From Archivesica marissinica (lineage: Eukaryota > Mollusca > Bivalvia > Venerida > Vesicomyidae): a stretch of DNA of 64,000 nt. How positions within the stretch are numbered: position 1 is the first letter of the stretch; each line of letters starts with the position of its first letter. The stretch is from the NCBI GenBank assembly GCA_014843695.1, contig CM026386.1, forward strand, positions 86,357,111 to 86,421,110, read 5' to 3'. Below the pieces are notes generated by a model. It saw nothing but the letters and a program-made list of their open reading frames with translations, searched no databases and was not told where the DNA came from. Below, one piece after another: positions 40,532 to 52,200 of this stretch. The translations under genes and the position numbers were made by a program.

Positions 40532-40860
40532 GAGGAAGCTTAGTGATTTAATCACAGAGTTCTATAAGCTTAACATACCCAACACATTGTTAAGTTTTAC
40601 CATCTCCAGTGTTCGGAGAGTGTGTTTACATTTCTAAATCTACCAAAGACTTAAACTTATTTAGAGGAGTAGCTGGACACCCGGGAGAGACGGCCATCTA
40701 TCCATCTAAAGTTTGGTATTTGGTTGACCAGACAATGTGAGGAAGCTTATTGATTTAAGCCCAGTGTTATATAAACATAAGTTACACAAGCCGGGGTTAA
40801 GTTTTATCATATCAAGTGTTCGGCGCATGTATCTACATTTATACTTCCTCCAACATCACA
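40532..40860. repeat. diverged direct repeat, about 207-bp spacing
   Basis: Two copies begin gaggaagctta (40532 and 40739). Both carry ttaagttttaycat and agtgttcgg followed by a tacattt stretch. A third short piece (acatttctaaatctaccaa) recurs at 41090. Confidence 0.55.
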
Positions 40861-40994
40861 TATGTCTCGAAGTTCATTTATGTAAAATTCAAAGTTAAGG
40901 TCTACCTCCAATTAGTTGTTTCTAGAATGACCCGTCATTCCAAACATCCACAACCATTGTAAAGGAACACAAACAATTGAATAGGAATGAATAT

Positions 40995-41019
40995 GTCTGT
41001 CTCCAATATGGAGACAGAC
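40995..41019. repeat. perfect short inverted repeat
   Basis: gtctgtctcca and its exact reverse complement are separated by three bases (ata): an 11-bp stem with a minimal loop. Function unknown. Confidence 0.85.
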
Positions 41020-42060
41020 GGTTTATTTTGAAACAAGATAAACTGATAAGCAAAAGGTGTAAATGAATGCACCGTAACAATGTTCTACATTTCTAAATCT
41101 ACCAACGACTAAATGTGAAATATAATTATTAAAGTGTTTCTAACCAAGGAATAAACGTGACTTTAATAAAGACTAAAATTACCTATACTTATTTGTGATT
41201 ATCCGAATACTAACGGTGACAAAGATTCATTTAGGGTTACGCTCGTATGTGTTAAAAATAATAAGTGAAAGTTTAGTGTTGCTCAAGTACGAGTGGATAC
41301 TGTTCGCGGTGCACATGTGACTATATATGTGTTTATGATTGCTGCAGCCATTCCTCAGTAATTGTATTGTGCTATGCTGCTACGCTCAAGGTTTTTGTTA
41401 ACGGTTATTACAAATAAACATCAAACACATATTGATTTCCTCCGTAGTCCTTTGTAAGGAATATGTGTTAGACGAAAGCCGGCCTAGGCGAACCCGTGTA
41501 GCAATCGCACATAGACAATATACCAATCATCTGTGGGCGGCTACAAATAAATCATAGAGGAACTTTGGAAGCTCACAATATGGGTAAGCTAAATATTGAA
41601 CATGTGAATTGGTATTGGCCACTGCAGTCGTTATGTTTGAATTTATTAGGTTATTATGCGTTTTAATTTCAGTCGTTTTAGTTGGAAGATCGATGAGGAC
41701 ATATTGCTTTGTTTTAATCATTATCATATTCTCATCTCTGTACAATACATAACAATGTCCTGTACATAACAACTTATCATACCAAAGTATAAGAGACACA
41801 TATATTTACATGTTTCACAGTTAATCCAACTAGCACGTGTTACTGACACATTATTATATTTACAAGAGCAGTTTTGTAATATCCGATTAGCAGTGATATT
41901 GCAGCTTTATCCCAAACATACTGCGATACGTGATTATATAATGTTGTTGATCTCTTATAACTCCATGTTGGAGTGGCAGTGTACTTGTATGCTGTAACCT
42001 ATACATGTATTGTTATTGGATATAGTGTTGGTACAATGATGAGATGACAATAAAGATTCC

Positions 42061-42219
42061 AACTACTAGTAGTAATGCCGAGGAATAGTGCCTAATTGAA
42101 CATTAAGTATTACAACTACTAGTAGTAATGCCGAGGAATAGTGCCTAATTGAACATTAAGTATTTCAACTACTAGTAGTAATGCCGAGGAATAATGGCTA
42201 ATTGAACATTAAGTATTAC
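42061..42219. repeat. 53-bp tandem repeat, 3 copies
   Basis: Three nearly identical units starting aactactagtagtaatgccg. Confidence 0.92.
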
Positions 42220-42626
42220 AACTAAACATACAGTAACTTAATAAACGCAAAAGGTTTGAAATACTTAAATGGAAATACACAACTAATACACACTTACCAA
42301 ATGTTTATAAGGTTAGTTATCAGGTTGAGTTAATTAGCATATATTTCTCAGAATGGGTAAAAGATACGCAATTATCACTTCTTACATGAGGTACAGTAGT
42401 GATAAGAATTATAAGCTGGTCCTATTCAGACTTGCTATCAAATCATCATACAATGACTTTCCAATAATACATAACTTTCATCTTGTAATAAATAACAGAA
42501 TGGGCAAATGCGTTACTCTAGTCAGTTCTAAGCTTATTGTGCCCACATCCAGAAACACCTGTTAAATTGTTAATATAGGTGGGCTAGTCAGTAGCGTATT
42601 TCTCCAGTACAGCACTATATGTTTAC

Positions 42627-42959
42627 CTTTAGCATCTAGTATCACTTTTGTGACTGTTGTACTAAGTTGATTAGAAAGTGTCAGTGTGTACACTCCAAAA
42701 TGCTCTGCCTTCAAATCTGATATAATCATGTTAGCTTGACTTCCATCTAAAGTGACATCTGTGCCGTGGAAATTATCTGTTACTTCAGTTCCATGGTGGG
42801 AAACATTGTACTTGCTGCCATTTGTTATAGCCAATCCATCATATCGTTTAAATGTAATAGTCAGTATGTCAGGATCACTGTAGAATTCGATCAGAATATT
42901 GACTGTTCCACCAATTACACCGGTAAATCGTAAAGCCTGTGTAATTATCTTTGGAGACA
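42627..42959 (-). CDS. exon: cysteine-less Ig-like domain
   Basis: A 333-base phase 1-1 exon with donor gtaaac. The acceptor AG (gatgctaag) belongs to the last unit of a 47-bp minisatellite that directly abuts the exon. The translation has an Ig-like outline: RFTGVIGGTVNILIEF (B strand), ILTITFKRYDG (C), MIISDLKAEHFGVYTLTLSN (E-F) and TTVTKVILDAKG (G). Neither of the two conserved cysteines is present: the positions are taken by hydrophobic residues (I/E and L). There is also no cysteine elsewhere in the exon. Such disulphide-free Ig folds are known. The weak polypyrimidine tract makes the acceptor less certain than the others. Confidence 0.78.
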
Positions 42960-43555
42960 CTTAGCATCACACAATACACTGATGAATGTCCTACATATAT
43001 GTGCAGCTTAGAATCATACAATACACTGATGAATGTCCTACATATATGTGCAGCTTAGCATCATAGACTACACTGATGAATGTCCTACATATATATGCAG
43101 CTTAGCATCATAGACTACACTGATGAATGTCCTACATATATATGCAGCTTAGCATCATACACTACACTGATGAATGTCCTACATATATGTGCAGCCTAGC
43201 ATCACACAATACACTGATGAATGTCCTACATATATGTGCAGCTTAGCATCATACATTACCCTGATGAATGTCATACATATATGTGCAGCTTAGTATCATT
43301 CAATACACTGATGAATGTCCTACATATATGTGCAGCTTAGCATCACACAGTACACTGATGAATGACCTACATATATGTGCAGCTTAGCATCATACATTAC
43401 ACTGATGAATGTTCTACATATATGTGCAGCTTAGCATCACACAATACACTGATGAATGTCCTGCATATATGTGCAATTTAGCATCACACATTACACTGAT
43501 GAATATCCTACATATATATGCCGCTTAGCATCACACAATACACTGATGAATATCT
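42960..43555. repeat. 47-bp minisatellite touching a splice acceptor
   Basis: About 12-13 units of 47 bp (cttagcatcacacaatacac, tgatgaatgtcctacatata, tgtgcag). On the minus (transcribed) strand each unit ends gatgctaag. The last unit provides the acceptor AG of the Ig-like exon 42627-42959, so the array and exon are contiguous. Confidence 0.93.
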
Positions 43556-43663
43556 TATACATATTTTCTGTATTTCTAATTCCCCTGATGCATCAAAAAG
43601 TACAACAATGAATTGAAGTGGTTTAGCCACAAGCATTGTGCACGAGCTATATAGCAACACAAG

Positions 43664-43858
43664 TGTGATAGCGTTGTGCCATCGCGTTCGCTTCAGGTGT
43701 GAAATGCCCGGAGTTCGAGCCCAACTGGAGCCGTCACGATTGTGCTGGTATGCACTGCGTTTAAATGTCACATGCATCTTCTCAAATCCCTCGTGGCGAT
43801 GGATTACATCAGGAAAGCACTTTTTTCGATATCTAGCTAAAATAAGTTTTTATAAACT
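43664..43858 (+). mobile_element. tRNA-derived SINE (second copy of the family at 25113-25340)
   Basis: Plus-strand copy starting near gtgatagcg and containing gcgttcgcttcaggtg, then ggagttcgagccc (box B), actggagccgtcacgattgtg, ccctcgtggcgatggatta and the 3' end agctaaaataagttttta-taaact. Box A is degraded here (tagcgttgtgcc). It lies in an intron, antisense to the Ig/FN3 gene. Confidence 0.8.
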
Positions 43859-44581
43859 AACACATCGTGCATGAAAGCAAGACATTCTGCTTCGTAATGC
43901 ATTTTGGCAGGAACAGTTACATGAATATATGTGAAGCAATTTAGCCACACGCACAACACGTTAGGAGCAAAGTATTAATAGCAACATGTCGGCGATTCTT
44001 GGATCAGAGAAAATAAACTTCACCGAAATGTAAATATTTCATGGCCGAATTACGTAACATGACATACTGTATTCATATTAATAAGCACATAATAATAATA
44101 TTATGATAACTCTTATTGCGGAGATTCACAACAATAAACGTCCAATACGCATCCTTGAACTGTAGCATTAGGTGGTATTTGCATTGTTCTCAAGGAGTGG
44201 AAAACGCAACTTTGTATTTTGTCTTTTCAATAGTGCATGGCAGAATGAATACGATACCCTTGCCTTAGAATACACCCTTCGAAACCATCATAATTACATT
44301 CTTGAACTATTCCTAAATGCTGTATAGTTTCAGTATTACTATATCTGGTGACTATTCTCATTGCATTCCAACAAAGTGACACATCTTGAAATACAGGTAC
44401 GTATCTTTAGGCTTATCAATGCTATCACCATATATGTGACAGAGCTATACTCTATCTTATATTTGTCTTCAATAATTGATTAACAAAGCTTACCAGTCTA
44501 CCAGTCTACCAGTATAGCTTATTAAGGATATATAATTATGCAAGATTATCAAGTTAATTAATGTGTTGAAAGTCAACTTAC
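43859..44581 (-). other. intron remainder before the Ig-like exon
   Basis: About 700 bases of AT-rich sequence between the SINE and the Ig exon at 44582. A triplicated taccagtc (44492-44512) is the only pattern noted. Confidence 0.6.
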
Positions 44582-44890
44582 CTTTAACTTTAACGAAAAC
44601 TGAATCAATAGAGTCCACCAAAACTCCCCATGTGTTTGTGATCCCATTGTTAACACGACATGTATATGTTCCCGAGTCCTGCAGCTGTAGAGATGGTATA
44701 CGTAGGGAACTGTACATTGGAGTACCACTTACAGCAGAGTGTGTATTATGTATTACAGAATTACCCCACGTCTGGGATAAAATAGTGTAGTTGTACACAG
44801 ATGGAACGCCTTTGGCGTCACATGTCAATATCAGCTCTTTGCCTTCAGACATATCAGTAGTTGAAAGTACCACGCTAACAGCAGGTGGAT
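44582..44890 (-). CDS. exon: I/C2-type Ig domain
   Basis: A 309-base phase 1-1 exon with acceptor ttttaccaacag and donor gtaagttg. It begins PPAVSVVLS. Cys 1 lies in ELILTCDAKGVPS, the core Trp in SQTWGNSV, and the classical F-strand motif is LQLQDSGTYTCRVNN, with a final SVFVKVKG. The proline-rich entry and the DSGTYTC motif are standard for Ig domains of adhesion proteins. Confidence 0.92.
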
Positions 44891-46562
44891 CTGTTGGTAA
44901 AACAACTATTATGTCACATTAAACGAAATTAAATACAAGAACAATTAGATTGTCATGTGTGCATGAATGCTGATTACATGGTTGTCAAGGCAACATCTAT
45001 ACACGCCTGCCATGGTACTATTATAAGGGAAACGTTGCCATTAAATTCCATATACATGAATATTAAAACAATTCAGTCAAACATATACGTGAGCACTATA
45101 TTGTATACATATTCTTTCACTTTTAACCGTCTGAAGGACAGGATTACAATAAAACAGGGCCAGCTATTATAACAAAACAGCTTTTCCGCTTAATTTCGTG
45201 TTTTGGACATATATCGAACAATACACAAACACATTACTCCTCATATAAGTTTTTACAGTTTTTACAGGCTGCCTAATTAAGACTCTATAAAGTCACAAAG
45301 TAAGGGATATAATTTATATATAAGACTATCTTATACAGTGTATTGTATTATGTCCTAACCGATGCGGCGGGCACGGCTTTCAGCCCACAACCCACATAGT
45401 TAACTCCCTTGGTGTATGGACGCTATTTGTTACCTTCAAAATGCAACGATATAGCAGCGATTTAAACATTTAATTATAAGTAAATACATGGGCTTTACAG
45501 AGTTATATTGTATTAGTCCAGTTAATGTCATGCCTGCCTTATATGTATCTCCTGTCACTCGATTCTGCAATGTTAAATCCAGTTCATTCATGGTAGTGTA
45601 ATTTTCTCTAGTTATTACTTTCAGGCCTTGATGATTATGTCAATAAAGATAGAACAAATAGACCAAGTTCTTATTTAGAATTGACGATAAATAATTAATT
45701 ATTGATGATACACAACAGTGCATATTAAGTATATACAAAGAATGTCAGAACGATCGAGAAGTCGAAAGTAGAGCTTATCGTATTCAATGTCGGATTGTTA
45801 CGAGCTCAAATACAAACTTTCATCAAACTGGTATATGCGGTTCAGAATATGAACACCATGACATTCAGAGCGGAATTGTGTTATCTATTGTGCCTCTACT
45901 AGTTGTCCCGATGTTCCTCAGAAATCTAAAAGATGTTCCAGTATCTGTGATTTCCATAGGAATTTAACTATTAGTTACTAACTAATAGTTGCCTCCATTC
46001 TCCATTCAAATCACATCAGCATGGATACTGTGGTTGAATTGGTGAGAGGCGAACATGAATATGTAACAATTTTTGTAACTAAGTGCCGAGTAAGTTTGCT
46101 TAAATATGCACACTAATGTGTGATGTGGTCGAACTAAACGTTGTGACATTGGCATTATTAACCTACACGCCTATAGAAATACTTGGATTAACTTCAACAA
46201 GTTATTTACACATCCATAATATTAAACAGCAACCATGTAGACGGAAAATTCGCGATTACTGTGCGTTGGTAAACCATATATTTTAAAATAAAAGACAATG
46301 GATTGAAGCATAAACTTTATTTATTTTACAACGATTGCAAATACGAGCTGTAACAACCGATATCAATCACTCTCATTGGCGCGGATGACTTCATATGTGT
46401 GGTAATTCGTGTGGGAGGAAGCGAACAATGCCAATAAAGTGCTGCACTAAATGAACAACTGATTGGATTACTGTTTTCAATATGTTAAGCTTGTTTAATT
46501 CACTCCGGATGATTCAACACATGCAATGTTCTCCCCATATCTTACTTAGCACATATACTTAC
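44891..46562 (-). other. intron between two Ig exons
   Basis: About 1.7 kb of AT-rich DNA with no repeats, transposon or exon recognised. A short GC-richer patch near 45360-45400 is unexplained. Confidence 0.6.
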
Positions 46563-46874
46563 ACCAGACGGTAACTGCTTGCTCCACTTGTGGTGGATTA
46601 TTCTGCCCACTGATGTATGTCTCACAGTACATGATTTTACCGTTGTCACTGTTACTTGGGGTAAAGGTCACTACACTGCGCACTGCCATAAGTCCACCTG
46701 TTCCAGCTATATTTGTATTCTGGACTGTATTCAGAGTCGTGGTTCCAATCTTCCACGTTAACATGACAACAGGGCGGGTCTGAGTGGACAGACATCCCAA
46801 TGTGACAATATCTCCAGACATCAATATCAGGTTGCCACTTGTTGTATTTGTTAACGTTGGAACTCCGGCTGGCA
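46563..46874 (-). CDS. exon: C2-type Ig domain
   Basis: A 312-base phase 1-1 exon. The acceptor is attccccag. Of two overlapping GTs at the 3' end (tggtgtaagt) the second, gtaagtat, keeps phase 1 and was chosen. The domain has VTLGCLSTQTRP with Cys 1, VMLTWKIG with the core Trp, and SDNGKIMYCETY with Cys 2, then QVEQAVTVW. It lies only 282 bases downstream of the previous Ig exon. Confidence 0.88.
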
Positions 46875-47033
46875 CTGGGGAATATATATGTATATAAACA
46901 ATTAAAACGGTCAGTGTGTACAGTGAATAACAAGTAATTCCAACTACAGGTTCTAAATACGTTCTTGTGTTATAAATACTAAAATTTATATATTATATAT
47001 TCCGTTAATCCACAGCCACAATACATCATCATT

Positions 47034-47097
47034 ACCGTGTGAGTGTGTGTGTATGCGTGCGTGCGTGCGTGCGTATGTATGTGCGTGGGTGTGTGTT
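47034..47097. repeat. (gt)n/(gtgc)n simple repeat
   Basis: Impure run of gtgtgt and gcgtgcgtgcgtgcgt units inside the 281-base intron between Ig exons 47157-47441 and 46563-46874. Confidence 0.85.
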
Positions 47098-47156
47098 TCC
47101 GTTATTCACTTCCACCATGAGGTCAGATATATAACATGTACATGTCTATAACTTAC

Positions 47157-47441
47157 CTCTGACATACAATCTTGGTTTGTTGGAAGACACTGCATTATTT
47201 TCTGCTTGAAGATTAAATGCTTTACAGTATATTTGTTTATTATGGTCATCGTTTGTCGGTACAAATGTAAATGTAGTTGATCTCTTTTTCTCCACTTCAC
47301 CGATAAACCAGACAATAGTTGCTGCGGGTCTACTTGTACTGGTTGTACATGTCAACGTTTCAGATGGACTGTCTGTTACTTGTATTGTATCAGTTGTTAC
47401 TGTTGTCGTACTTCTCTTCAGTGTTACACTCGTTACTTGCA
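47157..47441 (-). CDS. exon: C2-type Ig domain
   Basis: A 285-base phase 1-1 exon with acceptor aatatttacag and donor gtaagtt. It has VTSVTLKRS, ETLTCTTSTSRP with Cys 1, TIVWFIGEVEKKRS with the core Trp, TNDDHNKQIYCKAFN with Cys 2, and KPRLYVRG at the end. It is a close paralogue of the 55358-55654 exon, separated from it by an intron of about 7.9 kb that is nearly all satellite. The 75-bp array begins only a few bases upstream of the acceptor. Confidence 0.9.
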
Positions 47442-47445
47442 CTGT

Positions 47446-49190
47446 AAATATTAAATACATACATATATATATATAGCGAGCAGTAAGCGTAAGTTATATA
47501 TCTCGTGGGGATTGCTTTGAGAAGAAATATTAAATACATACATATATATATATATATAGCGAACCAAAAACGTAAATTATATGTCTGGTGGGTATTGCTT
47601 TGGGAAGAAATATTAAATACATACATATATATAGCGAGCAGTAAGCGTAAGTTATATATCTCGTGGGGATTGCTTTGGGAAGAAATATTAAATACATACA
47701 TATATATAGCGAGCAGTAAGTTATATATCTCGTGGGGATTGCTTTGGGAAGAAATATTAAATACATATATATATAAGAAGTAAGTTATATATCTCGTGGG
47801 ATTGCTTTGGGAAGAAATATAAAACATATATAATATTATATATATACGAGCAGTAAGCGTAAGTTATATATCTCATGGGGATTGCTTTGGGAAGAATATT
47901 AAATACATACATATATATAGAGGAGCGTAAGTTATATTCTCGTGGGATTGTTTGGGAAGAATATTAATACATATATATATAGCGAGCAGTAAGCGTAAGT
48001 TATATATCTCGTGGGGATTGCTTTGGGAAGAAATATTAAATACATACATATATATAGCGAGCAGTAAGCGTAAGTTATATATCTCGTGGGGATTGCTTTG
48101 GGAAGACATATTAAATACATACATATATTTAGCGAGCAGTAAGCATAAGTTATATATCTCGTGGGGATTGCTTTGGGCAGAAATATTAAATACATACATA
48201 TATATATATAGCGAGCAGTAAGCGTAAGTTATATATCTCGTGGGGATTGCTTTGGGAAGAAATATTAAATACATATATATATATAGCGAGCCATAAGCGT
48301 AAATTATATGTCTCATGGGTATTGCTTTGGGAAGAAATATTAAATACATACATATATATAGCGAACAGTATGCGTAAGTTATATATTTCGTGGGGATTGC
48401 TTTGGGAAGAAATATTAAATACATACATATATATAGCGAGCAGTAAATGTAAGTTATATATCAAGTGGGGGTTTATTTGGGCAGAAATATTAAATACATA
48501 CATATATATAGCGAGCAGTAAGCGTAAGTTATATATCTCGTGTTGATTGCTTTGGGCAGAAATATTGAATACATACATATATATAGCGAGCAGTAAACGT
48601 AAGTTATATATCTAGTGGGGGTTGATTTGGGCAGAAATATTAAATACATACATATATATAGCGAGCAGTATGGGTAAGTTATATTTCTAGTGGGGGTTGA
48701 TTTGGGCAGAAATATTAAATACATACATATATATAGCGAGTAGTATGGGTAAGTTATATATCTCGTGGGGATTGCTTTGGGAAGAAATATAAAATATATA
48801 CGTATATATATCGATCAGTAATCGTAAGTTATATAGCTCGTGGGGATTGCTTTGGGAAGAAATATTAAAGACATTCATATATATAGCGAGCAGTAATCGT
48901 AAGTTATATAGCTTGTGGGGATTGCTTTGGGAAGAAATATTAAATATATACATATATATATAGCGAGCAGTAATCGTAAGTTATATATCTCGTGGGGATT
49001 GCTTTGGGCAGAAATATTAAATATATACATATATATAGCGAGAAGTAAGCGTAAGTTATATATCTTGTGGGGATTGCTTTGGGAAGAAATATTAAATATA
49101 TACATATATATATAGCGAGCAGTAATCGTAAGTTATATATCTCGTGGGGATTGCTTTGGGAAGAAATATTAAATACATAATTAATAAAAT
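47446..49190. repeat. 75-bp minisatellite next to a splice acceptor
   Basis: About 23 units of roughly 74-82 bp (acatacatatatatagcgag, cagtaagcgtaagttatata, tctcgtggggattgctttgg, gaagaaatattaaat), with length variation in the (at)n part. The array starts within about 5 bases of the acceptor of the Ig exon 47157-47441. The intron end tatttaatattt is itself the edge of a repeat unit. Since 75 is a multiple of three, long open frames occur on both strands. They are not genes. Confidence 0.95.
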
Positions 49191-49229
49191 AATAAATAAA
49201 TAAATCGGCGGGAGGGGTATCTATATCTA

Positions 49230-52200
49230 CTAGTATAATAGAACACATGCCGACATATGTCCATCATACAAGTTGACTGTATGTCTAACAATACATATTA
49301 GAACACGTGCCAACATATATCCACCATACAAGTTGACTGTATGTCTAGCAATATAATTTATACTAGAACACATGTCAACATATGTCCATCATACAAGTTG
49401 ACTGTATGTCTAACAATATATACTAGAGCACATGTCAACATATGTCCATCATACAAGTTGACTGTATGTCTAACAATATATATTAGAACACATGCCAACA
49501 TATGCCCATCATACAGGTTGACTGTATGTCTTACAATATATACTAGAGTACATGCCGACATATGTCCATCATACAAGTTGACTGTATGTCTAACAATATA
49601 TATTAGAACACATGCCAATATATGTCCACCATACAAGTTCACTTTATTTCTAACAATATATACTAGAGCACATGCCAACATATGTCCATCATACAAGTTG
49701 ACTGTATGTCTAACAATATTTATTATAAGTTATAACACATGCACAACATATGTCCATCCTACAAGTTGACTGTATGTCTAACAATAGATACGAGAACACA
49801 TGCCAACATATGTCCATCATACAAGTTGAATGTATGTCTTAAAACGTATACTAGAACACATGCCAACATATATCAATCATACAACTTGACTGTATGTCTT
49901 ACAATATAAACTAGAGTACATGCTGACATATGTCCACCATGCAAGTTGACTCTATGTCTAACAATATATACTAGAACACATGCCAACATATGCCCATCAT
50001 ACAAGTTGACTGTATGACTTACAATGTATACTAGAACACATGCCAACATATGTCCATCATACGAGTTGACTATATGTCTTAAAGTTGACTGTTTGTCTAA
50101 CAATATATAATAGAACACATGCCAACATATGCCCATCATACAAGTTGACTGTATGTCTTACAATATATACTAGAGTACATGCCGACATATGTCCATCATA
50201 CAAGTTGACTCTATGTCTAACAATATAATATATATTAGAACACGTTCCAACATATGCCCATCATACAAGTTGATTGTATGTCTTACAATATATACTAGAG
50301 CACATGCCAACATATGTCCATCATACAAGTTGACTGTATATCTATCAATATATACTAGAACATATGCCAACATATGTCCATCCTGCAAGTTGACTGTATG
50401 TCTAACAATAGATACGAGAACACATGCCAACATTTGTCCATCATACAAGTTGACTCTATGTCTTACAACGTATATTAGAACACATGCCAACATATATCCA
50501 TCATACAAGTTGACTGTATGTCTTACAATATATACTAGAGTACATGCCGACATATTTCCACCATGCAAGTTGACTGTATGTCTAACAATGTATACTAGAA
50601 CACATGCCAACATATGTCCATCATACGAGTTGACTGTATGTCTTACACTATATAATAGAACACATGCCAACATATGTCCATCATACAAGTTGACTTTATG
50701 TCTAACAATATATACTAGAGCACATGCCAATATGTGTCCATCATACAAGTAGACGGTATGTCTAACACTATATACTAGAACACATGTCAACATATGTCCA
50801 TCTTACAAGTTGACTGTATGTCTAACAATATATACTAGAACACGTCTCAACATATGCCCATCATACAGGTTGACTGTATGTCTTACAATATATACTTGAG
50901 AATATGCCAGCATATGTTCATCGTACAAGTTGACTGTCTGTCTAACAATATATGTTATAACAAATACCAACATATGGCCATCATACACGTTGACTGTTTG
51001 TCTTACAATATATACTAGAGCACGTGCCAACATATGTCCATCATACAAGTTGACTGTATGTCTAACAATATATACTAGAATACATGCCAACATATGTCCA
51101 CCATACAAGTTGACTGTATGACTTACACTATATAACAGAACACATGCCAACATATGTCCATCATACAAGTTGACTGTATGTCTAACAATATATACTAGAA
51201 CACATGCCAACATATGTCCATCATACAAGTTGACTGTATGTCTAACAATATATACTAGAACACATGCCAACATATGTCCATCATACAAGTTGACTGTATG
51301 TCTAACAATATATACGAGAACACATGCCAACATTTATCCATCATACAAGTTGACTGTATGTCTTACAACGTAAATTAGAACACATGCCAACATATGTCCA
51401 TAATACAAGTTGACTGTATGTCTTACAATATATACTAGAGTACATGCCAACATATGTCCGTCATACAAGTTGACTGTATGCTAACAATATATACTAGAAC
51501 ACGTGCCAACATATGTCCATCATACAAGTTGACGGTATGTCTTACAACGTATACTAGAATACATGCCAACATATGTCCACCAAACACGTGGACTGTATGT
51601 CTTACAATATATACTAGAACACATGCAAACATATGTCCATCATACAAGTTGCCTGTATGTCTTACAATATATACAAGAACACATGTCAACATATGTTCAT
51701 CATACAAGTTGACTGTTGGTTTATCCATATATACAAGAACACATGCCAACATATATCCATAATACAAGTTGATTTTATGTCTTACTATGTATACTAGAAC
51801 ACATGCCAACATATGTCCACCATACAAGTTGACTGTATGTCTAACCATATATACTAGAACACATGCCAACATATTTCCACCATACAAGTTGACTGTATGT
51901 CTTACAATATATACAAGAACACATGCCAACATATATCCATAATACAAGTTGATTTTATGTCTTACTATGTATACTAGAGCACATGCCATCATATGTCCAT
52001 CATACAAGTTGACTGTATGACTAACCATATATACTAGAACACATACCAACATATATCCATCAAACAAGTTGATTGTATGTCTTACTATGTATACTAGAAC
52101 ACATGCCATCATATATCCATCATACAAGTTGACTGCATGTCTTTCTATGTATACTAGAACACATGCCAATATATGTCCATCATACAAGTTGACTATATGT

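Larger units (their letters stand above)
40058..42626 (-). other. intron before FN3 domain 1
   Basis: About 2.6 kb. It holds a diverged 207-bp direct repeat (40532-40860), a perfect 11-bp-stem hairpin (40995-41019) and a 53-bp three-copy repeat (42061-42219). At 41565-41625 is a stretch homologous to the intron sequence beside the second FN3 exon. No coding signal was recognised. Confidence 0.65.
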
